The notes under the pieces were generated by a model. The model saw only the letters and a list, made by a program, of their open reading frames with translations, had not been told where the DNA came from and did not search any database. From Shimia aestuarii (lineage in GTDB: Bacteria > Pseudomonadota > Alphaproteobacteria > Rhodobacterales > Rhodobacteraceae), in contig NZ_FOTQ01000001.1 of assembly GCF_900114635.1 (NCBI RefSeq), forward strand, positions 1,240,001 to 1,304,000: a DNA stretch of 64,000 nucleotides, written 5' to 3'. Below are positions 27,344-35,146 of the stretch, piece by piece. Position 1 is the first letter of the stretch; the number at the start of each line of letters is the position of its first letter. Both the position numbers and the translations under genes were made by a program.

Positions 27344-29428
27344 TTACTCTTCCCGAGGCAGAACCTCGAATCCAAATCTGTTGACCTTGAGCGGCGCCAT
27401 TGCCCCGCTCAGACTGAGCGCGCGGGTGGCACCATCAGCAACCGCCGCGCCCAGGAAACTTTCCAACGGGCTCTGATCCCCGGCCCGTGTGGGCGCCCCG
27501 TCCGCCAGCGCGGTCAGCACCACGCGCGGAGCGTCCGGATCGACTGGAACCGCCAGAACCAGAAGCTGTTCCTGTCCGCTGGCAAAGGGCGCATCCGGCG
27601 CGCTTTCGTTGACGATGCGCATGCCGATGCTTTTCTGACCACTGGGTTCGATCCGGTTGGACAGGGACGGTTCGGGCCAAAGCGCGCTGATGTGAAAATC
27701 ACGGTCCACATAAAGCACGGTGACATCCTGCGCCTTGCGGGATTGGTTGGTGAGGTTGATCCAGAGCTGATCGCAATGCCGTAGCGCCGCACCGTCTCCG
27801 ACCTCTTCCTTACCGCGCGGCTTTGCACAACCCGATCCCCGCGCCGGGGTCGGGCGCCGCTCAAGCGCCACTTTCAAACCCGTGCCACCAATCGAGAATC
27901 CGCCACCCTTGACCCCGTTCAGCGCCGCTGTCAGGCGATGCACGCGCCCGATCCTTTCGAGCCAGCCCGCCAGTTGTTCCTGAATATCGCCCGTCGGACC
28001 ATACCGGAACCGGGGCGAGGTTTCCGGACCGTTCGGGTCAAGGATGCCATCCCGCCCGGTCAGCGCCAGCGTGCCGTCCATAAGAACCAGTCCCATGTCA
28101 TAGCCCTGATCCGCAAAGGCGACGCCATCCACGCGGTCGTCCGCCGCGAGACGATCAAAGGCTTCCGTCAGCGGGCGGTATTCATAGCCGTCATGTTCGA
28201 TCGCGGCGCGGGGCGGTGCAATCACCAGCTTTGGCGGCAGGCCCGGCGCCACTTCTTCGCCGTAGCCCGCGGCGGGCACGGCAAAACCGTCGCGTCCCCG
28301 AAGCGTGGCTTGCGTGGGCATGGCCTCGATCACTTCGACCTGCCCCAGAACTTCACCTCCCGTCGCGGCGCCGTACACAGCCAGCACCGCACCGGGCGCC
28401 ACACCGGAAAGCGCGCCGCGCTGCAGCTTGCCGCCCTTGATCACCATCCGCTGCCCGGCGGCCCCGCCCTCTCCGAAAACCGCAGCATCCAGAAGCGTAC
28501 CTTCGCCATCCGGGGTTTGCGTAGCGGTGGCTGAGGCCTTGCGCATCCCGTCGCGCGCGGCTTGCAGCCACTGTCCGTAGCTAAGCGCATCGGCCTGTTC
28601 GAGCACCTGGACAAGGTTGCGGGTGAAGTCGCCGTACCAATTGGCCGGATCGGCGCCATCGCCCAAGGGATATTCGAAACTGCGCTGGTCGGATTGCGAG
28701 GAGTAGAGAAACACAAAATCACCGCTCAACTCGGCCCCCGTGTCGTGGGTTTCGCGTGGCTCAGCGGCATCCGGCACGCCCAGCATGGAGGGATCGACAT
28801 AGCGTGCTGCCCCCGCCCCGCCTTCCAGTGCGCGAAACCCGGTACCGGAATGACAGGCATCGACAATCGCCACCAGCTGCGCACCCCGCCCCAGCACCGA
28901 CACCGCCCAAACGCGAAGTTCATCGTCAACAAGCGCGTTTTCCACGGCGCCGATACTCGACTGCCAGCCTTTTGCATCGGCAGGCAGGAAAATCTGGTCA
29001 TAGCCGCCCTGCTCATCGCCGCTCTGGTCGGGCATCTGCGAGCCGTGGCCGGAGAAATAGAACAGCACCGTGTCGCCCGAAGCGCTTTGACCTCTGGCAG
29101 CCTCCATTGCCGCCAAAATCGCCGCGCGGGTAGGCTTGTCTTGGATGACACCCTCGGGGGCATCCTCAACGCCCTCGCTCAGAACGGTGATATTCTCCGG
29201 TGCGATCCCGCGCCCAAGCAGAGCGCGCAGCATCAGCGCCACATCATTGCGCGGCCCTCGAAGGTCCGCGTCCAGATGATAGTAATCGCTCACCCCGACA
29301 AGAACGGCTCGCGTCTGCGGGGCGGTCTGCGCATGGGTCTGCGCGACGCCCAGGACAAAAAGCGCCGCGCAGAAGACTGTCATGAGCAGTCCGAGGTAAT
29401 ATGATCTTGGCTTAAGAGCTTTGGTCAT
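27344..29428 (-). CDS. Exported caspase-family (C14) protease with DUF4384-like C-terminus
   Basis: A 694-residue protein. A signal peptide or anchor (about 10-33) precedes a caspase-fold domain (about 38-270) with the dyad H128 (FYFSGHGSQ) and C192 (VDACHSG). A long middle region follows, and the end (about 540-690) resembles DUF4384: a VTVLYVDRDFHISALWP segment and a LVLAVP strand. Metacaspase-like members usually cut after Arg or Lys. The same architecture recurs at 35147. It lies between the patatin-like gene (66-bp gap) and the trypsin-fold gene (19-bp gap). I chose the ATG at 29428; a TTG at 29464 would add 12 residues. The export signal is unusual, since many prokaryotic caspase homologues act in the cytosol. 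Confidence 0.9.
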   Translation of the reverse strand: MTKALKPRSYYLGLLMTVFCAALFVLGVAQTHAQTAPQTRAVLVGVSDYYHLDADLRGPRNDVALMLRALLGRGIAPENITVLSEGVEDAPEGVIQDKPTRAAILAAMEAARGQSASGDTVLFYFSGHGSQMPDQSGDEQGGYDQIFLPADAKGWQSSIGAVENALVDDELRVWAVSVLGRGAQLVAIVDACHSGTGFRALEGGAGAARYVDPSMLGVPDAAEPRETHDTGAELSGDFVFLYSSQSDQRSFEYPLGDGADPANWYGDFTRNLVQVLEQADALSYGQWLQAARDGMRKASATATQTPDGEGTLLDAAVFGEGGAAGQRMVIKGGKLQRGALSGVAPGAVLAVYGAATGGEVLGQVEVIEAMPTQATLRGRDGFAVPAAGYGEEVAPGLPPKLVIAPPRAAIEHDGYEYRPLTEAFDRLAADDRVDGVAFADQGYDMGLVLMDGTLALTGRDGILDPNGPETSPRFRYGPTGDIQEQLAGWLERIGRVHRLTAALNGVKGGGFSIGGTGLKVALERRPTPARGSGCAKPRGKEEVGDGAALRHCDQLWINLTNQSRKAQDVTVLYVDRDFHISALWPEPSLSNRIEPSGQKSIGMRIVNESAPDAPFASGQEQLLVLAVPVDPDAPRVVLTALADGAPTRAGDQSPLESFLGAAVADGATRALSLSGAMAPLKVNRFGFEVLPREE

Positions 29429-29494
29429 AATAGCCAACGATACAAGGGATTTGGCACCGATCAAGCGCGTGTTGAAACATGAACGGATTTGTCA

Positions 29495-30931
29495 TCAATT
29501 CGAAACCGGGGCTGATTTTTTGGGCGTTATGCGGCGCGCACCTTCGACAGGCTCCGCCCCCTTAAGACTGCGCAGAAAGCCGTTGAACTCGGCGTTGAGA
29601 CGGGTCGATTGGCGCGCGGCGGCAATCGCAAGGTCCACCTGCTCTTCGGGCAGCTTGAGCCGCGTCGGAATCTCATCAAGCCTGTCCCGCATCTCCTTGG
29701 GCAGCGGATCGAAATTGACCTCGCCCACGAACAGCTTCACGTCCTGGCAATCCCATCCGTCAAGCGATCCGCGCAGGTCCTTTACCTCGGGCAATGACAG
29801 GCTACAGCGCCATTCCACGAGGTCATTGTGCCAGCGATCCAGAGACAGGCGCATCACGTCAAAGCCCACCCGCGTGGCGGCTCCCATGGAGCTGTTGGCA
29901 ATCGACATGGCAAGTTCCACGCCCCCCGGCCCCTTGATCTCTTGTGTCCATTTATAGTCCTGCTGCACCCCGGCATTGGCGACAAGGAACATCATCCGTC
30001 GCATCCGTACCGCCTGTTTCGGGGTCAGCGGACCGACCTCGTTTTGCGACTTGGCACGCGCCACCGAAAGCCCAGTGGTGCCGAAATTGTCGGTCACGGC
30101 CCCATCCAGCAGCTTCACATAACGTACCTTGTCCGGGTCGCGATAGCTTTCAAGCGCCTTGCCATAGGCACGCAGGGCCGATGTGGCCTCGGGGTTGTTG
30201 CGCGCCGCCGTAAGCCAATCGGGTTCCCGGTAGTTACAGTCCTGATGGCTCTCAAGCACGATCGGCGCAAAGACCAACGGAAACGCCGCCGACGCCGCCA
30301 CCGCCTCGGACACGGGCAGCTTGGTCAGGTCGCTACACAGCGCGGCAAAGGTCTCGGTGGAAAACAGGAAGGGCGTGTTATTCGCCACGTCGCTGGCGTT
30401 GATCCAGGTTTCGACCCCGGACTTGTGCAGGTCCTTGAAGGTCGCGTTGTGGAACAGGGTTTCGTCAAGGAACCGTGCAAAGGTGCTGCGATCATTGGCG
30501 CCGCCCGAAAGCCCCTTGGCAATCGTGACCGGATTGACCGGGTTGTTCGCCATATAGGTTTCGGCGTCCTTGATCAGGTATCTCTCACGATAGCCTTTCA
30601 TGCCGCGCGGTCCGGTCAGCCCGTAATAGGCCGCCGTCACCGATCCGCCGGACACGCCCGACACCAAACGCACGTATTTCAACAGGCCATTGGCCTGCAG
30701 TTCCTGCAACATGCCATAAGAGAAAGACGACGCCCGCGTACCGCCACCGGAAAAGGCAAGTCCGATAAAGACGTCATCAACAACATAGGTGGTTTGGCTT
30801 TCGGCTCCGCCCGGAATACCGCCGCGCGACGTCGCATTAATCGGTTCGTTGACGGCGGCGCACCCCGCCAGTGTCACCACGGCCGCGCCCAAAAAACTAC
30901 GCAAAATTTCAGAAACCAATGTCCAACCCAA
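29495..30931 (-). CDS. Patatin-like phospholipase lipoprotein
   Basis: A 478-residue patatin-family hydrolase with a lipoprotein signal (VVTLAGC, lipid on the Cys near residue 24), so it should be membrane-anchored in the periplasm. The oxyanion loop is SGGGTRA, the nucleophile is in GVSGGS and the catalytic Asp in LLDGAVTDN. Patatins hydrolyse acyl groups of phospholipids. The gene starts 15 bp after the histidine-kinase stop; the start is a TTG (30931, or possibly the in-frame TTG at 30919), so it may rely on translational coupling. A membrane-lipid hydrolase beside caspase and CHAT proteases would fit a self-damaging or envelope-remodelling role. That is inference. Confidence 0.88.
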   Translation of the reverse strand: MGWTLVSEILRSFLGAAVVTLAGCAAVNEPINATSRGGIPGGAESQTTYVVDDVFIGLAFSGGGTRASSFSYGMLQELQANGLLKYVRLVSGVSGGSVTAAYYGLTGPRGMKGYRERYLIKDAETYMANNPVNPVTIAKGLSGGANDRSTFARFLDETLFHNATFKDLHKSGVETWINASDVANNTPFLFSTETFAALCSDLTKLPVSEAVAASAAFPLVFAPIVLESHQDCNYREPDWLTAARNNPEATSALRAYGKALESYRDPDKVRYVKLLDGAVTDNFGTTGLSVARAKSQNEVGPLTPKQAVRMRRMMFLVANAGVQQDYKWTQEIKGPGGVELAMSIANSSMGAATRVGFDVMRLSLDRWHNDLVEWRCSLSLPEVKDLRGSLDGWDCQDVKLFVGEVNFDPLPKEMRDRLDEIPTRLKLPEEQVDLAIAAARQSTRLNAEFNGFLRSLKGAEPVEGARRITPKKSAPVSN

Positions 30932-30946
30932 CCCAGATGCAGCAGC

Positions 30947-32317
30947 TTACATCGCGTCAACTCTAGGCCAAAGGCATTCGACCGCAAAGCCCTTGTTTTG
31001 AGGCAAAATCCTGAGCTTGGCCCCGTGGCGCGCGGCAATCGCGCGCACCAGCGCCAAGCCGAGACCGTGTCCCTTCACGCCGCGCGCCGGTTCACCCCGT
31101 GAAAAATGTTCGAACAGCCGATCCCGCAGCTCTTGCGGCACCCCCGGGCCGGTATCGGAGATGCTGAGCCGATGCCGCTCGCCAGCCTCTTGCAGCGACA
31201 GGGTCACGGCATCCCCGGGCGCTGTAAACTTCAGCGCATTGTCCAGCAGGTTCGCCAAAAGCTGTGAGACAAGAGCGCGGTCTCCGACAATCCAGAGATC
31301 CGGCGCAATCTCGGCGCTGACCCGCAATTCGCGCTCTTCGCCCAGCGGTTCGTAAAGGTCGAACATCTGTTCGCACAGCTCCGAAAGATTCACCGGGACA
31401 AGCGACGGCATGTCCCCGGTTGCGGCCTCGGCAGAGGCGATGTCGAGCAGCGCCTCGAACACCCGCACGGTGTCATTCAACTCGGCCTTCAACCCATCAA
31501 CCACCGCGTCTTGCCCCTCGACCCGGTCCAGCCCCTGCCGGATGCGGTTCAGGGGGGTGCGCAATTCATGCGCGATATTGTCGGACAGGCGCGCCGTTGC
31601 GTTTTGCAGGGTCTCGATCCGATCCAGCATGTCATGCACATGGGTTTCAAGCTGTCCGAACTCGTCATCGCTGCGCGCACCGGGAATGCGGGCGCCAAGC
31701 TCACCGCCCGCCACCCGGTCGGCCAGCCGGTTCACGCGGTCAATGCGCGTGATCACCAGACGGCTGACTAGCCATCCAGCAACGATGCTGAGCGCGACCA
31801 TGATGACCGCCGCAAGCGCAATCGTGGCCCGCATATCCGCCATCAACGCCTGTTTCTGGGTCAATGACGTGGCAACCAGAATGGGAAAGCCACCGGGCAA
31901 AGACCTCGCCACGCCCATGTATCGACCGGCCTCACCATTCGGGAGCGTATAGTCAAACCATTGCACCGGGTCGGCTTTAAACCCCTGCGCAGTGATTTCC
32001 ACACCTTCAGGCCAGCTTGGAATATTGCCGCCCAGGAATTGCTGTTGTTTATCAAGCAGCAGGAAGACGCGCTCGTACCCCACCTGCGTGCGGGCCCGGA
32101 ACTCCATCGCCTGCCGCAGGGCCGGGATCCGCCGCTGATCATAAAGCGCGGAATACCCATCCAGATCAGCCTGTAACGCCTCGATCTGGCGCGCATCAAA
32201 GGCGCGCGCCACCTGTCCGTACTGGAACCACAGCCCCCCAAGCGACACCAGCACCATGACCCCCGCGATCAGGATGGTCAGGCGCAGGCTGGCCGATCGA
32301 GAGGTCTTGCGATCCAT
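30947..32317 (-). CDS. Two-component sensor histidine kinase
   Basis: A 456-residue membrane kinase. Two membrane segments (about 11-30 and 165-188) enclose a periplasmic sensor domain of about 130 residues. A HAMP linker (about 189-240), the H-box SDNIAHELRTPLNRIR and the ATP-binding domain (ISDTGPGVPQ, GHGLGLALVRAIAARHG) follow. It shares a transcript with the OmpR-type regulator (3-bp gap) and with the patatin and protease genes downstream. The periplasmic sensor suggests it monitors the compartment where the co-encoded proteases act. The signal is unknown. Confidence 0.93.
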   Translation of the reverse strand: MDRKTSRSASLRLTILIAGVMVLVSLGGLWFQYGQVARAFDARQIEALQADLDGYSALYDQRRIPALRQAMEFRARTQVGYERVFLLLDKQQQFLGGNIPSWPEGVEITAQGFKADPVQWFDYTLPNGEAGRYMGVARSLPGGFPILVATSLTQKQALMADMRATIALAAVIMVALSIVAGWLVSRLVITRIDRVNRLADRVAGGELGARIPGARSDDEFGQLETHVHDMLDRIETLQNATARLSDNIAHELRTPLNRIRQGLDRVEGQDAVVDGLKAELNDTVRVFEALLDIASAEAATGDMPSLVPVNLSELCEQMFDLYEPLGEERELRVSAEIAPDLWIVGDRALVSQLLANLLDNALKFTAPGDAVTLSLQEAGERHRLSISDTGPGVPQELRDRLFEHFSRGEPARGVKGHGLGLALVRAIAARHGAKLRILPQNKGFAVECLWPRVDAM

Positions 32318-32320
32318 GTA

Positions 32321-33022
32321 TCAGGCAGCTTCGGGCGCGGTTGGCGAAAAGATATACCCCTCACCCCGCGCGGTATGGATGTAGGTCACGCCGGTATCGG
32401 CCTCAAGCTTGCGACGCAGGCGACTGATATGAACATCGACCACGTTGGTGCCGGGGTCAAAATGCAGGTTCCAGACCTCGGAGAGCAATTGCATCCGCGT
32501 CACCGGTTGGCCGGCATTCTGGGCGAAGAAGGTCAAAAGATCGAATTCCTTGGGCGTCACCTTGATATGGGTCTGGCCGAAATGCACGGTGCGCGCCTTA
32601 AGCCGCACCTCGAGGTCGCCGAACACCAACAGGTCATTGTCGCTGGTCTGCATCCTTGCACGCCGCAACAGCGCCTGCACCCGCGCGCGCAGCTCGTCGG
32701 CATCAAACGGCTTGGCAAGGTAGTCATCCGCCCCCCGTTCCAGCCCTTCGATCTTGTTCGCGGCCCGGCCCAACGCGCTCACCACGAGGACAAGCGCATT
32801 CGAGCCCGCACCGCGCAACTTGGCGATGGCGTCGATCCCGTCGCCACCGGGCAGCATGCGATCCACGATGATCACGTCGAAATCTCCGGACGTCGCCGCC
32901 GCCAACCCATCGTCATAGGTGCCCTGCACCTCTGTTTCGCACCCAAGGCTTCGGGCCACGGTGGCGACGGTTTCGGCGCTGACAGGATCGTCTTCAACAA
33001 TCAGGACAGAGGGGTTGGTCAT
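32321..33022 (-). CDS. OmpR-family response regulator
   Basis: A 233-residue regulator. The receiver domain (about 4-117) has the acidic pair in IVEDD, the phospho-acceptor Asp in IIVDRMLPGGDG (near residue 52) and the conserved Lys in LAKPFDADEL. The winged-helix DNA-binding domain (about 135-225) has VTPKEFDLL, NVVDVHISRLRRKL and ARGEGYIF. It sits 21 bp after the HtrA-like gene and 3 bp before its kinase. It probably controls the divergent protease clusters from the 34340-34514 promoter region, which contains a dyad. Confidence 0.94.
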   Translation of the reverse strand: MTNPSVLIVEDDPVSAETVATVARSLGCETEVQGTYDDGLAAATSGDFDVIIVDRMLPGGDGIDAIAKLRGAGSNALVLVVSALGRAANKIEGLERGADDYLAKPFDADELRARVQALLRRARMQTSDNDLLVFGDLEVRLKARTVHFGQTHIKVTPKEFDLLTFFAQNAGQPVTRMQLLSEVWNLHFDPGTNVVDVHISRLRRKLEADTGVTYIHTARGEGYIFSPTAPEAA

Positions 33023-33043
33023 GGCAAATTCCTTTCGCCAAGT

Positions 33044-34339
33044 TCAGAAGAGTACAACGCTTTCGTCAAGCACATTCGCACCGGACACCGGCCGCAACCG
33101 ACCTGGACGCGCCCACGGATCAAGGATCACATGCTTGGTCGACCCGTCGGACACCTCGACCAGCAAGAGCACAGGCCGCGTGATGCGGAAGCTCTCGAAC
33201 AGCCCGTCGACTACAGTCACCCCATTCACCGCGACGATCCGATCCCCGGCCAGCAAACCTTCGTAATGGGCAAGACTCAACTCGGTGACCGAGTCGATCC
33301 ACCCGTCCGACCCAATTTTCATTCCGGTTTCATCAAAGCCATACTCCGAGCGGCGCGCGGGTTCGCCGTGCCGTACCGCGCTGGTCGGGGTTTCACCGGC
33401 CGTGGTTACAGTCAGGGATTCCTCGCGCCCGCTGCGCTCAACGATAACTTCGAATTCGGGGCGCCCGGCGACCGCCTCGAGCGCAAAGGCGAGGTCACCG
33501 ATCTTTTCCAGCGGACGCCCGCCCACTTCGCGCAGGATGTCACCGGGTTTCATCCCGGCGCGATCCGCCGCGCTGCCAGCCGAAACGGAATCGACCAGAA
33601 TGCCCGAGCGATCTTCCAGATCCATTGCGGCGGCCACTTTCGGGCTCACGGGGCGCGTACGCAGCCCCATGCGCGGCAAGTCTGTCTCGCCCCCTTGCTC
33701 AAGCCGCGCGATGGCCGCCACAAGCGCTTCGGTCGGAATGGCATAGGCGATGCCGATGAAATTGCGGAACCCGTCCGCGATCTGGCTGTTCATGCCCACA
33801 AGCCGCCCGCTCATGTCCATCAGCGGCCCTCCGGAGCTGCCGGGATTGACGGCGGCGTCATGCTGGATCATGCGCATCGGCACATTGGCCTCGATCTGGC
33901 GTTCCAGCGCCGAGATAATCCCCCGGCTGAGCGAGAACTCCACCCCATAGGGCGCGCCAATGGCATAGACCACCTGTCCCAGATCCGTTGTCCCAGCAGG
34001 GGTTGGTCGCAGGTAGGTGTCGGACTCCGAGACGCTCAGGATCGCGATATCGCGCACCGGATCGCGGGCCACCACCGTCGCAACCTCGCGCGCGCCGTGC
34101 ACATCGACAATCAAAACCGTGCTCTCATTGCCCACCACATGCGCATTCGTCACCGCCAAACCAGGGCGCAGAAACCGGAACCCCGACCCCAGAAGACGCT
34201 CTTCCAGATCGTTGGACCGAATGACGAATGTGGCGTCGATCGCAGGGCGCATCGAGGCCATTGCCTTGGCCATCTGGGGCATGGCGAACAGCCACAGCGG
34301 CAGTACCATGAAAAGGACAAATCGGGGCAAAACTCGCAT
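33044..34339 (-). CDS. HtrA/Deg-like serine protease with PDZ domains
   Basis: A 431-residue exported protease. The signal peptide ends near MAKA (about 24). The trypsin-fold core has His in TNAHVV, Asp in VRDIAIL and Ser in NPGSSGGPL. A PDZ domain follows (GILVDSVSAGSAADRAGMKPGDILREVGG) and a second PDZ-like segment (LAHYEGLLAGDRIVAVNGV) lies near the C-terminus. Deg proteases handle misfolded envelope proteins and can start regulatory cascades. It is the first gene of the leftward cluster; AAGGAG stands 6 bp before the chosen ATG at 34339. An upstream in-frame start at 34387 is less likely because it spoils the signal peptide. Confidence 0.92.
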   Translation of the reverse strand: MRVLPRFVLFMVLPLWLFAMPQMAKAMASMRPAIDATFVIRSNDLEERLLGSGFRFLRPGLAVTNAHVVGNESTVLIVDVHGAREVATVVARDPVRDIAILSVSESDTYLRPTPAGTTDLGQVVYAIGAPYGVEFSLSRGIISALERQIEANVPMRMIQHDAAVNPGSSGGPLMDMSGRLVGMNSQIADGFRNFIGIAYAIPTEALVAAIARLEQGGETDLPRMGLRTRPVSPKVAAAMDLEDRSGILVDSVSAGSAADRAGMKPGDILREVGGRPLEKIGDLAFALEAVAGRPEFEVIVERSGREESLTVTTAGETPTSAVRHGEPARRSEYGFDETGMKIGSDGWIDSVTELSLAHYEGLLAGDRIVAVNGVTVVDGLFESFRITRPVLLLVEVSDGSTKHVILDPWARPGRLRPVSGANVLDESVVLF

Positions 34340-34514
34340 CTCGTACTCCTTGATCTCGGTTTCCTGCACCCTAGCGGGGCGCGTCACGCAAGGCTCATGA
34401 CAAATCCGGTTAGAAACGGCGGATCACGCAGAATTCCGTTGATCCGGGCAAAGCTGCCTCCTTAGATTGAAGACAAGTTAATTATTTGAATTCCCCCTTT
34501 TCAGGAGACCCGGA
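34340..34514. promoter_or_regulatory. Divergent promoter region of the protease clusters
   Basis: A 175-bp gap separates the leftward HtrA-TCS-patatin-caspase-trypsin run from the rightward caspase-CHAT run. It contains a dyad at 34420-34446 and an A/T-rich stretch at 34472-34492. This is the natural place for co-regulation by the adjacent OmpR-type regulator. No confident -35/-10 pair was assigned, and the ACCGAC repeats seen elsewhere are absent. Confidence 0.6.
34420..34446. promoter_or_regulatory. Inverted repeat, candidate operator
   Basis: CGGATCA (34420-34426) and TGATCCG (34440-34446) are perfect reverse complements separated by 13 bases. The dyad lies between the two divergent starts, about 80 bp from each. 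It may bind the co-encoded response regulator or another dimeric factor. Confidence 0.4.
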
Positions 34515-35135
34515 ATGAAGCTCAAAGCCCTTTGTCTCTCGGCCCTTCTGGCCGCGACCAGCGCTCAGGCACAGGCCCAGACCAGCCCGTTGAATACCTT
34601 CCGCCTCTCCGGAGAGCTGTTTGCCATCGCCCAGGCCGAAACCGATCCCCTGCTGATGATCTCGGCCGCCAAGCTGCGCAAATCCGTAGCGCTCAGCGCC
34701 AGCGATCGCGCCCCAGTTGGGGGCAGCAGCGGTGGAGAGATGGTCACATGGCAGGACATGCTCGACACCGCTGCGGCGCTGGCCGGGGACGATGAGCTCA
34801 TGTCGGGGCTGATCGAGGATATCCGCGTCGAGATGACCAAGGGCGTCGCGGACGGCCCGGTCTACAGCGTCGTCACCATCGGCGCCAATGGCACCGACCA
34901 ATATGAATCGCTCCCGTTCACCGGCGGCGCCTATGCCGAGGTCTATGTCGAAGGCAAGGGCAACACCGATCTCAACCTCTACATATATGACGCACAGGGG
35001 CGGCTCGTGTGTTCGGACACGGATGTCAGCGACATCGCCTATTGCGGCTGGCGCCCGGCGACCACCAGCGGCTTTCGTGTCGAGGTGCGCAACAAGGGCG
35101 CGGCGGAAAATCAATACGCATTGATCACCAATTGA
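34515..35135 (+). CDS. Secreted protein with C-terminal pre-peptidase-like beta-sandwich (paralogue)
   Basis: A 206-residue exported protein with a signal peptide ending QAQA (about 20-22). A helical part (about 25-110) is followed by a beta-rich domain (about 120-206) with SLPFTGGAYAEVYVEGKG, TDLNLYIYDAQG, and cysteines in CSDTD and YCGW. It matches the protein at 24781 in layout and in scattered identities throughout the last 85 residues, including the final LITN. CAGGAG precedes the ATG. It is the first gene of the rightward cluster and ends 11 bp before the second caspase-like gene. A role as chaperone, inhibitor or substrate of the co-encoded protease is possible. No enzymatic motif is seen. 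Confidence 0.8.
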   Translation: MKLKALCLSALLAATSAQAQAQTSPLNTFRLSGELFAIAQAETDPLLMISAAKLRKSVALSASDRAPVGGSSGGEMVTWQDMLDTAAALAGDDELMSGLIEDIRVEMTKGVADGPVYSVVTIGANGTDQYESLPFTGGAYAEVYVEGKGNTDLNLYIYDAQGRLVCSDTDVSDIAYCGWRPATTSGFRVEVRNKGAAENQYALITN

Positions 35136-35146
35136 GGATGCCGGAC

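Noticed and set aside
32375..34465. 696-codon plus-strand open frame across the two-component and HtrA genes
   Set aside because: It is the reverse of three well-supported genes, with composition typical of a complementary-strand shadow and no recognisable domain.
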